NCBI GenBank assembly: GCA_002319075.1
Contig: NVQB01000001.1
Coordinates: 2,294,001 to 2,358,000 of the forward strand
Direction: 5' to 3'
Length of the DNA stretch: 64,000 bases
From: Sphingobacteriaceae bacterium
GTDB taxonomy: Bacteria > Bacteroidota > Bacteroidia > B-17B0 > Aurantibacillaceae
A program made the position numbers and the translations under genes. Below the pieces are notes generated by a model. The model made no database searches and was not told where the DNA came from. It saw only the letters and a program-made list of their open reading frames with translations. Of the stretch, positions 18,987 to 28,906 are shown piece by piece. How positions within the stretch are numbered: position 1 is the stretch's first letter; every line of letters starts with the position of its first letter.

Positions 18987-19856
18987 ATGAGACAGTTAAA
19001 AATTACCAAACAGATCACTAACCGCGAAACAGCGTCATTAGACATGTATTTGCAGGACATTGGACGCGTTGAATTAATCACGGCCCAGGACGAAGTTGTT
19101 TTAGCTCAAAAAATCAGAGCCGGGGACCAAAAAGCTTTGGATAAGCTTGTAAAAGCAAATTTGCGCTTTGTTGTTTCGGTAAGCAAACAATATCAAAACC
19201 AAGGTTTGAGTTTGCCAGATCTAATTAACGAGGGAAATTTCGGTTTAATTAAAGCGGCTCAGCGTTTCGATGAAACAAGAGGATTTAAATTTATCTCCTA
19301 TGCCGTTTGGTGGATTCGCCAAAGTATTTTACAGGCTTTGGCAGAACAAAGTCGTATTGTACGCTTGCCCTTAAATAAAATCGGCGCTATCAACAAAATC
19401 AACAAAACCATGTCTAAGCTTGAACAAGATTTAGAGCGCGAACCGAGTTATAACGAGTTAAGCGATGTGTTGGATATGTTGCCACAGGATATTCGTGATA
19501 CGATGCGTAATCAAAGCCGTCACATGAGTATGGACGCTCCTTTAAGCAGTTCTAACGAAGATGGAGGCAGCCTTTACGATCTCATGCAAAATGAAGCTTC
19601 GCAAAATCCTGATAGATTACTCTTAACAGAAAGTTTACAACTGGAAATTTTCAGAGCTCTAAATACCCTTACCGAAAGAGAAGCCGATGTAGTAAAATTG
19701 TTTTTTGGTTTAGCGGGAAAACATGCTCACTCTTTAGAAGAGATCGGTGAAAAATTTCAATTGACTCGTGAGCGCGTGCGCCAGATTAAAGAAAAAGCCG
19801 TGCGCCGCTTAAAACATGGCTCCCGCAGCCGTTTACTCAAAGCCTATTTAGGTTAA
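18987..19856 (+). CDS. rpoD: Primary sigma factor (RpoD/SigA)
   Basis: This 289-aa sigma-70 protein has regions 1.2 ([14 protein letters not shown]), 2 ([13 protein letters not shown], then [13 protein letters not shown]), 3 and 4 ([25 protein letters not shown]). Region 1.1 is absent and the spacer is short, as in the primary sigma of Bacteroidota. That sigma recognises TTTG/TANNTTTG promoters, consistent with the promoters seen in this window. A terminator follows at 19887. Confidence 0.95.
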   Translation: MRQLKITKQITNRETASLDMYLQDIGRVELITAQDEVVLAQKIRAGDQKALDKLVKANLRFVVSVSKQYQNQGLSLPDLINEGNFGLIKAAQRFDETRGFKFISYAVWWIRQSILQALAEQSRIVRLPLNKIGAINKINKTMSKLEQDLEREPSYNELSDVLDMLPQDIRDTMRNQSRHMSMDAPLSSSNEDGGSLYDLMQNEASQNPDRLLLTESLQLEIFRALNTLTEREADVVKLFFGLAGKHAHSLEEIGEKFQLTRERVRQIKEKAVRRLKHGSRSRLLKAYLG

Positions 19857-19886
19857 AATAAACCCAACAAAACATACAATAAAACG

Positions 19887-19921
19887 AAAAGTCCTCATTA
19901 CCCAACGGTGAGGATTTTTTA
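19887..19921 (+). terminator. Rho-independent terminator after rpoD
   Basis: Stem TCCTCA (19892-19897) / TGAGGA (19909-19914), extended by A:T pairs on both sides and followed by a run of T. Correctly placed 30 bp after the rpoD stop. Confidence 0.8.
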
Positions 19922-19941
19922 TTTTCTATGCCTGGATTTAG

Positions 19942-19972
19942 TTTGCGAAAGCACTGAGTATTATTATATTTG
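19942..19972 (+). promoter_or_regulatory. Bacteroidota-type promoter for the acyltransferase gene
   Basis: TTTG at 19942-19945 and TATATTTG at 19965-19972 are separated by exactly 19 bp, a perfect match to TTTG-N19-21-TANNTTTG. The -7 element ends five bases before the ATG at 19978, so the transcript is predicted to be leaderless or nearly so. Confidence 0.75.
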
Positions 19973-19977
19973 ATTTA

Positions 19978-21150
19978 ATGACTGACAGAATTCGTTACCT
20001 CGATGGTTTGCGCGGCGTATTGGCAATAATCGTTTTTGTACATCATTATTTTTATGCCTTTTGTCCCGAGATGATCTTTGGTGGAACCTACCAGAATTTT
20101 CAAAATTCCGGACCATTTTCCTTTTATAAAATTATGGCCCTTACCCCGGTTAATGTTTTTTTTAATCCCGGTATGGCAATTCACTTTTTCTTTTTATTAA
20201 GTGGTTACGTTCAAACCCGAAATTATTTTATAAATCCTGATCTCAGCTTTTTACAGAAGAGTCTGTTAAAGCGCTACATTAGGCTGGCCCTTCCCGTCCT
20301 TCCGGTGCTAATTCTCGTTTACCTCTTCCACCATTTCTTTTTTATACGCAAAGATCTAATTCCCGCAAACCAACTAACATCCGATTGGATAAAAAGTTTG
20401 TTACCGAATAGTCTTCATTTTTTTAATGTTGTAAAAGAAGCGCTCGTCAATTGTTTTCGCGGCAATTCGCGCTACTATCAGGTATTGTGGACAATGCCCA
20501 CAGAGCTTGTAAATTCATTTGTTGTACTGGCGCTTTTGATGCTTCTTCATAATACAAAACACTCTGTAAAACTTATTGCAGGCGTCCTCTTTGTTCTGTT
20601 TATAATTCTGCAGGAATACTATAGTGTGGCTTTTGTAGCAGGAATGTTATTAGCGAAACTCGAAGTAAACTCTGAAAAATTTAGGGTGGTTTTAGCTAAT
20701 CCTTTTGTCCATTTTTTATGCTTACTCCTTGGTCTTTATTTTGGATCTTACCCTTTCACCGGATACCAAAACGCTGCAGCTAATTCTGTCTATGCTCCTA
20801 TTTCCTTTTTTGAAGTCTATCCGCACATAATAAGTTATCTTATTGGGGTTATCTTCCTTTTTTGTTTTCTTTTATACTCTGATTTTGTCCAGAGAATTTT
20901 GTCAGGAAAAGTGTTTTTATTTCTTGGAGAAATTTCCTTTATGTTCTACCTAATACATTTTTTACTGCTCCTTAGTATAAGTCCTGTACTTTATTCTTGG
21001 CTTACGAAACACTATAATAATGGCTTGAATCTATTAATTACAGGGGTAGGATCTTTTGCTGTAATAACTGTAACAGCCGGCGTTTTAACGCAGCTCTTTG
21101 ATAAGCCTGCCATTAAACTTAGCAAGCGCTTTGCAAAACTTTTTTTCTGA
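19978..21150 (+). CDS. Acyltransferase family 3 (OafA-like) membrane protein
   Basis: This 390-aa polytopic membrane protein begins with the family signature RIRYLDGLRGVLAI, followed by a histidine pair (FVHHYF) at the usual catalytic position. About ten hydrophobic segments cover the rest of the protein. Family members transfer acetyl or other acyl groups to sugars of surface polysaccharide or peptidoglycan. The predicted promoter leaves essentially no leader. It is convergent with the CHAT gene, 13 bp apart. Confidence 0.85.
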   Translation: MTDRIRYLDGLRGVLAIIVFVHHYFYAFCPEMIFGGTYQNFQNSGPFSFYKIMALTPVNVFFNPGMAIHFFFLLSGYVQTRNYFINPDLSFLQKSLLKRYIRLALPVLPVLILVYLFHHFFFIRKDLIPANQLTSDWIKSLLPNSLHFFNVVKEALVNCFRGNSRYYQVLWTMPTELVNSFVVLALLMLLHNTKHSVKLIAGVLFVLFIILQEYYSVAFVAGMLLAKLEVNSEKFRVVLANPFVHFLCLLLGLYFGSYPFTGYQNAAANSVYAPISFFEVYPHIISYLIGVIFLFCFLLYSDFVQRILSGKVFLFLGEISFMFYLIHFLLLLSISPVLYSWLTKHYNNGLNLLITGVGSFAVITVTAGVLTQLFDKPAIKLSKRFAKLFF

Positions 21151-21163
21151 AAAGTTGAGATTA

Positions 21164-23992
21164 TTACTTGCTTAGCATTACAAATGCGCTCCAGTAAAAA
21201 GGCTCTTTGTATTTTATTTTCAACTGTTTTATCGCATCTGAAAAAGCCTGGATTTTATTTCCACTCTTAGCGTAATTATTATAAAATAATGTCATCAGTT
21301 GCATTGTAGCATCATCACTTACACTCCACAAACTCATTACAATGCTTTTTGCCCCTGCAATTAAGAACGCCCGTTGCAAACCATAAACTCCCTCGCCTTG
21401 TTTAACGCTGCCAAGCCCTGTTTCACAAGCACTTAACACTACCAGGTCCGTTTTGTCGAGGTTCAAACTCATAGCCTCATAGGCCGTTAAAATGCCATTC
21501 TCGCTATTTGAAGCCGCGCGGTAACTTTCATCAAAAACATTGTCACAATTTGCAAGTAAAACACCACTTCTTAATAAAGGATTTTCTTTAGCAGCAGAGA
21601 TATCCACGCCTAAAACCTTTGTAGTTTCCATTTGACTAAGATCTGCTAAAAAATAGCCGTGTGTAGCAATATGTAAAATGCTGGGGGAATTGATTTCTTT
21701 GATTTTTGCCTCGGTAGCCTTGTCTCCGTATAGAGACGTTGTTTTCACTTTATAAGGCACCAGTAATTTGGTAATGTTTTTTACTTCAGCCTCGGTGCCT
21801 GGCAGCTGTGCAATCATCTCATGTTTTCCGTAAAGTGGATTTCCGATCATAAACGCCGTTGCCGGTTTAACTGAAGCGCTTTCATTTTGTTTTATGTCAA
21901 TAATGTCTTTAGTATTCCCAGCAAAAAGTAACGTATACCTGTCTACTAAATACTTTCCGTTTCCATCTTTTAAAGCGTTTATACTTAGCTGATGATAAGC
22001 CCCATCGAGTGACAAATATATTTTGGTTATGCCCTTCAACTGCTCATCCAGCACTTTCCAGGTTATGCCATAAGCTTCGTTCTCAGGTTTCATGTTAATT
22101 GTTTTCTCGCGGAAAGCACCAATAGCTGTTTCAATAGTCTTACCGTCGCCTAGGTCTATTAGTTTAATGTCTGCTACTGTTAAAGTAAGGGCTATGTAAT
22201 TTTGTTTGTCTGTGAACCCATTTTTATATTCATTCAGTTCAACAATCTCTATAGCACATTCATTTGTTTTTAATAATTTTTGAATGGTTTCATACGTTAC
22301 TGGTTTATCTGTCGTGGTTTCCTTAAACAACGCGCTTTTTTGAGAAAGCTCTCTTTCCAATTCGTCTGCTCTCCTTTTTAAACTATCCAGATTTACTTTT
22401 TCCTGTGCTAGTTCTTCTTTGCTCAACTGATAAGCTTGATTTAAATTTTCTTTAGTCTCAAGCCATTGCGAATAAGTTGTTTTTAACGACTCGTCGGTAC
22501 TGGATGAAATTATGTTTCTGATTTTTGAAGAGTTGCTTAATAAAAACCCTTTTGTATTTACTACGGTGTTGTAGAATAGTTTTATTAAATCAGCATCATT
22601 TTTATAATTGTTGTAAACAAAAGAATAAAAGCGTTGCAGGCGCGTGTTGGTTTTTTCCCAGTACAAAGTCTTTTCATTTTCATTTAAAGCATCAAAGAAA
22701 GTATTAATGTAGTTGAGCGTGTTATCAATTACTATCTTATAATTTGCCTTAGCCTCACTAATTTTGTTTACCTGCCATTGCGTTAAAGAAAGGTCTTCAA
22801 GCGCTTGTATATAGTTTGGATGTGCTTCTCCATAAATTTCCTTTTTTTCAGCAACCACTTTTGTGATCAGCTCCATTGCCTTGTCGTTGTTATTTGTAAA
22901 GCGGTAAAAATTTGCGAGCTCCTGTTGAACGGCAACTGTAGCGGGATTTTTTTCACCAAGCTTCTTTTTATTAATGTCGTAGGCACTTTGTAATAATTTT
23001 TCAACTTCAGCGGTCTTACCCATCTCCATGTATAGTTGCGCCAGACCTTTTTTAAGATGCGCAAGATCCGGATGCGCGCCTAATTTTTTTTCTTTAATAC
23101 CTATTGCTTTTTTATAAAGTTGCTCTGATTCTGTGTACTTTTTTTCGAAACGATAAATATTTGCCAGATTTATCTGAAGCTTTATAAAGTTGCTGGAGTT
23201 GTCTTTTAAAACTTCAGTAGCCTTTGCAATACTACTATTCATTGATGCTTCGGCTTCTTTAAGTTTATTCATGTCAAGGTAAGTCATGGCAAGATTGTTA
23301 TAAATCAATGCTATGGCCAACTCATCGTCTTGCTCCTTTGAAAGATCTAAGGCTTTTTTAAAATCCTTTTCAGCCTCTGTGTAAAATCCTGTCTCCTTTT
23401 TTAAAACAGCGTTGTTGTTAATAGCAACAATGATCATGCCTTTGTTATCAACCCTTTCATGCAAAACGATAGCCTGTTCATCCAAAGGTTTTGCCTTAGT
23501 GTATCTGCCGCGCGACTGATAAAGCAATCCAAGATCAGTAATGGTTTGTGCGTAATTTAAAGTTGATGTTTTTGAATCTTTTTCATACAAAAACTTTGCA
23601 AGTTTTAAGTTTTGCTCAGCGAGGTAAAACTTGTTACTCGCCATTAAAAGTTCTCCATTTTTTAAATTGGTATACGCCCTGTCTTCAACGCTCTTAGTCT
23701 CATCGTTAGCTAATTTGGCCGAGTTTAAAAGAGTGCTGCTAAAAGCATTTCCTTTTTCATCTGCTTCAAAAGTACCACTGTTGTCTAAAAAAGAAATAGC
23801 GTAATTAAAATTACTTTCATCATATTCTTTACGTTGCTTATCGAGACTTTCGGTCGCTTTTTCCCTCCCTTTTTCTTTTAATTTTACTTTAGAGTCGTTT
23901 GCTTTATCTTTTAAAAAGCCCCCTACGCTTTGTGAATACGAGGTAAAAGTCAAAATCATCACTATAAAAAAAGGCAAAATTTTTGGCATCAC
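21164..23992 (-). CDS. Exported TPR-CHAT (caspase-like) protein
   Basis: This 942-aa protein starts with a signal peptide (~1-20). A lysine/glutamate-rich stretch comes next, then at least eight tetratricopeptide repeats (~110-430) and a helical linker with coiled-coil (~500-560). It ends in a CHAT domain (~620-942). The caspase-type dyad is intact: H778 in IATHGYF and C856 in LSACETG, with SLWSVSDDAT and FYWSAF near the end as in other CHAT proteins. CHAT domains are cysteine peptidases or their inactive relatives. The signal peptide puts this one in the periplasm or envelope. It is divergent from the TPR and PorE-like genes. Substrate and trigger are unknown. Confidence 0.85.
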   Translation of the reverse strand: MMPKILPFFIVMILTFTSYSQSVGGFLKDKANDSKVKLKEKGREKATESLDKQRKEYDESNFNYAISFLDNSGTFEADEKGNAFSSTLLNSAKLANDETKSVEDRAYTNLKNGELLMASNKFYLAEQNLKLAKFLYEKDSKTSTLNYAQTITDLGLLYQSRGRYTKAKPLDEQAIVLHERVDNKGMIIVAINNNAVLKKETGFYTEAEKDFKKALDLSKEQDDELAIALIYNNLAMTYLDMNKLKEAEASMNSSIAKATEVLKDNSSNFIKLQINLANIYRFEKKYTESEQLYKKAIGIKEKKLGAHPDLAHLKKGLAQLYMEMGKTAEVEKLLQSAYDINKKKLGEKNPATVAVQQELANFYRFTNNNDKAMELITKVVAEKKEIYGEAHPNYIQALEDLSLTQWQVNKISEAKANYKIVIDNTLNYINTFFDALNENEKTLYWEKTNTRLQRFYSFVYNNYKNDADLIKLFYNTVVNTKGFLLSNSSKIRNIISSSTDESLKTTYSQWLETKENLNQAYQLSKEELAQEKVNLDSLKRRADELERELSQKSALFKETTTDKPVTYETIQKLLKTNECAIEIVELNEYKNGFTDKQNYIALTLTVADIKLIDLGDGKTIETAIGAFREKTINMKPENEAYGITWKVLDEQLKGITKIYLSLDGAYHQLSINALKDGNGKYLVDRYTLLFAGNTKDIIDIKQNESASVKPATAFMIGNPLYGKHEMIAQLPGTEAEVKNITKLLVPYKVKTTSLYGDKATEAKIKEINSPSILHIATHGYFLADLSQMETTKVLGVDISAAKENPLLRSGVLLANCDNVFDESYRAASNSENGILTAYEAMSLNLDKTDLVVLSACETGLGSVKQGEGVYGLQRAFLIAGAKSIVMSLWSVSDDATMQLMTLFYNNYAKSGNKIQAFSDAIKQLKIKYKEPFYWSAFVMLSK

Positions 23993-24114
23993 TTAGGGTT
24001 TAAGAGAATAAAATTAAGCAGAATTTTTATTAAAACCGTTTTGTTTAGAAGATTTTGAAGCGTCATTCTACAAGCAAGCTTCAATCTCTATTTTTAATAC
24101 TTGTTCCTATTCAC

Positions 24115-25167
24115 ATGAAATATTTTTTTGTTTTTATTTTTTCATCTCTCTGCGGGCTTTTACGCTCACAAGACACCGTAAAAGTGGCTCTGAATCTCGA
24201 TCCGCAGCAGCTCGCAGAATATGATTACAACAAGGGGCTAGATGCTTTAAAAGCGAAAGATTACTACTCTGCTTTTACTCTATTTTCGAAATGCCTGGCT
24301 GTAAAGCCTGATTTTGATAAAGCATATGCAAACCGCGCGATAGCATCAACCAATCTAAAACGATACGACGAAGCGCTTTCCGATCTTGATCGTGCGATCT
24401 CAATTTCGCCCCAAAATCCCGATAACTATTTTAATAAAAGCATTGTGTTTATGCGTTTAAATAAAAAAGACAGTCAGGATGTGGCGCTGGATGTGTGTTT
24501 AAGGCTCAACGGAGAACATGCCGAGGCTTCCTATTACAAAGGGCTTTTAGCATATGAAGCGGGTGATTTTGATAAGGCTATTGGATATTATTCTGTTTCT
24601 GTAGTATCCAATCGTAATTATTCGTTCGCCTATAATGACCGGGCCAGTGCCAAACGTGCAAAAGGAGATTTAGAAGGGGCTGTAGAAGATTATGACAAAG
24701 CCTTGATTATTGACACTACCCATGCCTTTATTTTTAACAATGCCGGGTCTGCCTATAGAGCAAAAAAGAGTTATGATAAAGCAATTGCAGCGTACACAAA
24801 GGCGCTTAAAATCGATCCTAAGTACCTTACAGCATTGCTTAATCGGGGGGCGGCTTACTTTGAGAACAATGACCTCAAGTCTGCTCAGAATGACTTTGAA
24901 GAGGTTTTAAGCCAAGACCCTAAAAGCTCTTCTGCTTATAACAATTTGTGTTCGATTGCATTAAAAAATAAAGATTATAAGAAAGCGCGTGAACTTTCAA
25001 CCAGGGCTATTGAATTGGATCCTAAGAATGGACCGGCTTATTATAATCGCGGTATTGCACGTCAACTATTGCGCGAAGAAGAAGGCTGCTGCAGCGATTG
25101 GAAAGCCGCCCTGGAGTTAGGTGTAAGTAGCGCCAAAGCCTTTATCAATGCATCTTGTACCGATTAA
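24115..25167 (+). CDS. Exported tetratricopeptide-repeat protein
   Basis: I place the start at ATG 24115 because it opens a good signal peptide (MKYFFVFIFSSLCGLLRSQ). The frame extends upstream to a TTG at 24055 but has no signal there. The 350-aa product is almost entirely tetratricopeptide repeats, about eight, with typical phrases such as AYANRAIAS, AYNDRASAKRAKGD and AYYNRGIARQ. It probably acts as a periplasmic scaffold. Twelve bases separate it from the PorE-like gene, so the two likely form an operon. Confidence 0.85.
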   Translation: MKYFFVFIFSSLCGLLRSQDTVKVALNLDPQQLAEYDYNKGLDALKAKDYYSAFTLFSKCLAVKPDFDKAYANRAIASTNLKRYDEALSDLDRAISISPQNPDNYFNKSIVFMRLNKKDSQDVALDVCLRLNGEHAEASYYKGLLAYEAGDFDKAIGYYSVSVVSNRNYSFAYNDRASAKRAKGDLEGAVEDYDKALIIDTTHAFIFNNAGSAYRAKKSYDKAIAAYTKALKIDPKYLTALLNRGAAYFENNDLKSAQNDFEEVLSQDPKSSSAYNNLCSIALKNKDYKKARELSTRAIELDPKNGPAYYNRGIARQLLREEEGCCSDWKAALELGVSSAKAFINASCTD

Positions 25168-25179
25168 TCAATTCAACGA

Positions 25180-27333
25180 ATGATGAAATTAAATTACTAT
25201 CTCTTTGCTTTTATTCTTGGATCTCTGCTAAGCACTGCACAAAGCGTTGCATTTGATAAAGCAAATTTTCCTGGGAAAAAAGATGAATTTAAAGATGCTG
25301 CCCGCAAGTTAGATGCAGGGACCGATTTTTACACTCAGGCGCGAAAAGAGTTTGACGAACAACGACGCTATTTTTTGATGACTAACCGGTATTTACCGGT
25401 TAGTCATCACGACCATCGTAGAGCGGGATACGCTCTTTTCAGAAGTGCCCTGAGCCCTCTTTCTGATGCCAACACCTTTAATCCAAATAATTTTGAGCTC
25501 AATTACATGCTGGGTTTCATCTGGTTTAATACCGATCCTGTTAGCAAGGAAACACTGAGATTTTTTGAAGCCGCTTATAAATTAAGACCCGAAAAAGAAA
25601 CAGATCTTTCATTTTGGTTAGCATGGACTTATCAATTAAACAATAATTGGAACGAGGCAATAAAACTTTACAATAGCTTTCTCCAAACGCTTCTTCCCAA
25701 AGCAAAACTTAATGCAGGAAATATTGAAGACATTAAAAAGAAAATTTCTGAATGCGAAATAGGTAAAAAGTTAAGCGAAAATCCGGAAAGAGTTTTTGTG
25801 GACAATCTTGGCAACACAATAAATACTGCCTACCCAGAATACGGGCCATCCATTTCAACAGATGAAGCTACGATCTTTTTTACCGCCCGTAGATCGAATT
25901 CTGTTGGGGGAAAAAGAGATCTTAGCGACAATGGGTTTTTTGAAGATGTTTATACCTCAGAAAAAAAGGATGGTAAATGGCTTCCGTCAAAACAACTTAG
26001 TAAAAACGTTAACACCGACGACCACGATGCTACTGCAGGACTCTCTCCCGACGGAAGCAAACTCTATGTATACAGAAACATTGGAAACGACGGTGGAGAT
26101 TTGTACGAAAGTGTACTATTTGGTCTCGACTGGGAAGAACCGGTGCGCATGAACAAAAACATCAACACAAAATACCATGAGTCTACTGTAAGTCTAAGCT
26201 TTGATGGCAAGCGTCTGTTTTTTGTTACGGATAGGGAGTCTGGGATTGGCGCCCAAGACATTTATTACAGCGATATGGATGTAAATGGCGAATGGGGCAT
26301 TTCAAAAAATATAGGTCCTGAGCTTAACACCAAATACAGAGAAGAGGGCGTTTTTATGCATCCAGATGGTGTAACTCTTTATTTCAGCAGTCAAGGACAT
26401 GGCTCTATGGGAGGTTTTGACATTTTCAAATCCACTTTAGAAAACGGGAAATGGTCCCCGCCAATAAATCTTGGTTATCCGATAAATGGACCTGATGATG
26501 ATGTTTTTTTTGTTGTAAGCGGAAGTGGTAACCGTGCTTACTTTGCCTCTGCTAAACAGGGAGGGTTTGGAGAGCAGGATATTTATAAAATCACTTTCCT
26601 GGGTCCGGAGAAACAACCCCTTTTAAACACACAAGATCAGCTTATAGCAGCAGTTGGTAATGCCGTGAGTAATTTTAAAACAGAAAGCGCTGTAGAGGTT
26701 AAATCGTCTAAATTGACCATTTTAAAAGGAATTATAACAGACGAAAAAAGCCAAAAGCCCATTGAGGCTACTATCGAATTAACCGACAATGAAAAAGGAG
26801 TTCTTCTTGCTACCTTTAAATCTAATAGGAGTTCTGGAAAATACCTCGTAACACTACCCAGTGGGAAAAATTACGGACTTGCAGTTAAAAGCTTTGGTTA
26901 TCTTTTTCACTCCGAGAACTTTAATCTTCCTGAAACCGCTGAATTCCAGGAGTTTAACCTGAACATAATTTTGAAGAAAATGGAAGTGGGAACTTCCGTA
27001 GTTTTAAAGAATATTTTCTTTGATTTCGATAAATCAACTATTAAGCCCGAATCCCAAAGCGAATTAAACCGGCTTATTAAACTCCTCAAAGACAATCCTG
27101 CGTTAAAGATTGAATTGTCAAGCCACACCGATGATGTTGGTTCTGACGAGTACAATACCCGTTTAAGTTTCTCGCGATCAAATTCGGTGGTAGATTATCT
27201 TATAGCCAAAGGTATTTCCCCTGCTCGTTTAATTCCTAAAGGATATGGAGAAAGTGCGCCTATCGATAAAAACGATACAGAAGAAGGCAGACAAAATAAC
27301 AGACGCACAGAGTTTAAAATTCTCTCTAAATAG
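25180..27333 (+). CDS. PorE-like TPR/beta-propeller/OmpA envelope protein
   Basis: This 717-aa protein has a signal peptide (~1-20) and a TPR-like segment (~90-190). A five-bladed PD40 propeller (~210-490) shows repeated SxDGxxLYF phrases. A carboxypeptidase regulatory-like domain (~510-600) and a C-terminal OmpA peptidoglycan-binding domain (~605-717, with IELSSHTDDVGS and NNRRTEFKI) follow. This order matches PorE of the type IX secretion system, although related proteins exist outside it. The N-terminal region carries an unusual in-frame palindrome at 25376-25409. The gene probably shares a transcript with the TPR gene upstream. Confidence 0.82.
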   Translation: MMKLNYYLFAFILGSLLSTAQSVAFDKANFPGKKDEFKDAARKLDAGTDFYTQARKEFDEQRRYFLMTNRYLPVSHHDHRRAGYALFRSALSPLSDANTFNPNNFELNYMLGFIWFNTDPVSKETLRFFEAAYKLRPEKETDLSFWLAWTYQLNNNWNEAIKLYNSFLQTLLPKAKLNAGNIEDIKKKISECEIGKKLSENPERVFVDNLGNTINTAYPEYGPSISTDEATIFFTARRSNSVGGKRDLSDNGFFEDVYTSEKKDGKWLPSKQLSKNVNTDDHDATAGLSPDGSKLYVYRNIGNDGGDLYESVLFGLDWEEPVRMNKNINTKYHESTVSLSFDGKRLFFVTDRESGIGAQDIYYSDMDVNGEWGISKNIGPELNTKYREEGVFMHPDGVTLYFSSQGHGSMGGFDIFKSTLENGKWSPPINLGYPINGPDDDVFFVVSGSGNRAYFASAKQGGFGEQDIYKITFLGPEKQPLLNTQDQLIAAVGNAVSNFKTESAVEVKSSKLTILKGIITDEKSQKPIEATIELTDNEKGVLLATFKSNRSSGKYLVTLPSGKNYGLAVKSFGYLFHSENFNLPETAEFQEFNLNIILKKMEVGTSVVLKNIFFDFDKSTIKPESQSELNRLIKLLKDNPALKIELSSHTDDVGSDEYNTRLSFSRSNSVVDYLIAKGISPARLIPKGYGESAPIDKNDTEEGRQNNRRTEFKILSK
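25376..25409. repeat. Near-perfect palindrome inside the PorE-like gene
   Basis: Left arm TGATGACTAACCGGTA (25376-25391), a 2-base TT spacer, and the exact reverse complement TACCGGTTAGTCATCA (25394-25409). It is read in frame as part of RYFLMTNRYLPVSHHDH, just before the TPR region. Confidence 0.9.
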
Positions 27334-27612
27334 CATAAGTATTTTTCTCGTTAAAAATCTCTTAGTGTAAGCGTTCAATTTGTATTGGCAGACTTACACT
27401 TTTACATCCCCTGGATCTTGCGTTTTTTTAAACCATATAGATACCTTGACTGCCAGGGCTTACGATTAACATTATGGCGTTAGTGTATTCTTAAGTATAT
27501 ATCGCCCCTCTTCCATCTGGATCATGATTTTGCCCATATGATCAAATTAAGACCATTAGAAGCCCCAGAAGGTGCAAGCTGAATTGGCCTTTACTCATTG
27601 ATTAATTTGTTG

Positions 27613-27628
27613 CGTTCCACGTGAAACA
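27613..27628. promoter_or_regulatory. parS-like ParB-binding site (15/16)
   Basis: The 16-mer CGTTCCACGTGAAACA differs from TGTTCCACGTGAAACA only at its first base. It lies in the desert, 280 bp after the PorE-like gene. Confidence 0.8.
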
Positions 27629-28504
27629 ATTGCGTTGAGCATTGATGGATTTAAAGAATAAAAACCGCATTAAATCTCTGGCGAATGAAGTCAAAATCCT
27701 TACTAATCCTTATTCGTGGGATTATTTTATACCATACCTTATTGATTAACGCTTCATAGATTCTCCCAAAACTCGGTCTTCCATCAGACATATAAGTTGC
27801 CTTTTGTTGTATTTAAGTCCTCGTCGTGCATATAGGAACAGCTAAAGTGTATTAGAGACCTTGGCAAAGGCTTAATGGCAAAAATATGAGCATTGCTACC
27901 AATCGAAAACCTCGGGTCAGACTATCCCAATGAACGTTATCGTTTCAGGAAATCTTTATGAGCTGATAAAAACTTTGCGCCGCTTGTACACTTTAGGATA
28001 AGTGATAAAAAATTGCTGCACTAACCATTCCGAGACAAAGTATCGGGTTATGCTAAACTAGGCCCCTCTAATAACCACCTCCTATTGTTTTGAATGATTT
28101 TCTTGTTGAGCTTATTCACTAACAGGTAATCGAAATCGGTATTATTTTCCAGCCACTTTCCTTTATAATTCCCGGTAGAATTTAAACGACTAAATAATCG
28201 GTACAAACATCAATTTAGATTCTAGCACGTCAAAACGCCAACCTACCACCTTCTAGAACCTCTACAATTGAATTTACCGACGTCGATACAATGTGTTCTA
28301 ACATATTACCAATTTTAAACTCAGATCAAGTAACTAACAGAGTTATACGCCTCATAGCAACTTTCGTTTAACAAGACATAATTATATAAAGAGCCTTTTG
28401 CCCAAAAACGAACCAAGCTCTTCGAGCATATATCGACAACACATTGATTCAATACGAACTCACGGGAATTAGTCGTAACGATATTTTCAGGGATACAAAA
28501 AAGA

Positions 28505-28520
28505 TGTTCCACGTGAAACA
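28505..28520. promoter_or_regulatory. parS ParB-binding site (16/16)
   Basis: A perfect TGTTCCACGTGAAACA in the gene desert, 390 bp left of the tandem array. The sequence is the conserved chromosomal parS site bound by ParB/Spo0J. Confidence 0.92.
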
Positions 28521-28906
28521 AATGCACGAAAAAACGCGATATGCTCTTAATGATAGAGGGGGTTCTGTGTACGAGAATAAACGCATTCCATTTGTAGAAC
28601 AGACCAAAAGCAGGAAGTGTTGCCATTAACTCTAATGCACTTCACATCTATTTTCAGGTTTTGATAAAAAATGCCCACCCAGCTATAATGAAATCCCACC
28701 CCTCTTCCAGTAAAGCACACTTCTTTCATGATTGTACTAGGCGCTATATGGATCATAAACCACAATGCATTTAAATAACTATTAAATGATTTGCAAGGAA
28801 TGCTAGCATCTTTTATTTAAGAAATTCATAGGAACGCCTCTGGTTGAGCTCCACTAATAGACAAAAAGCTAACCGCGCTAAGTATGGAATACAAGCAAAC
28901 AAACCG

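Noticed and set aside
24055-24114. Upstream TTG start for the exported TPR protein
   Set aside because: The ATG at 24115 directly opens a signal peptide; the extension would bury it.
27364-27400. Inverted repeat AGTGTAAG / CTTACACT after the PorE-like gene, considered as a terminator
   Set aside because: The loop is 21 bases, the stem is only 8 bp, and only a short, interrupted T-run follows.
28443-28629. A 61-aa plus-strand frame spanning the parS site at 28505
   Set aside because: No recognisable domain, no promoter, and it lies among random short frames of the desert.
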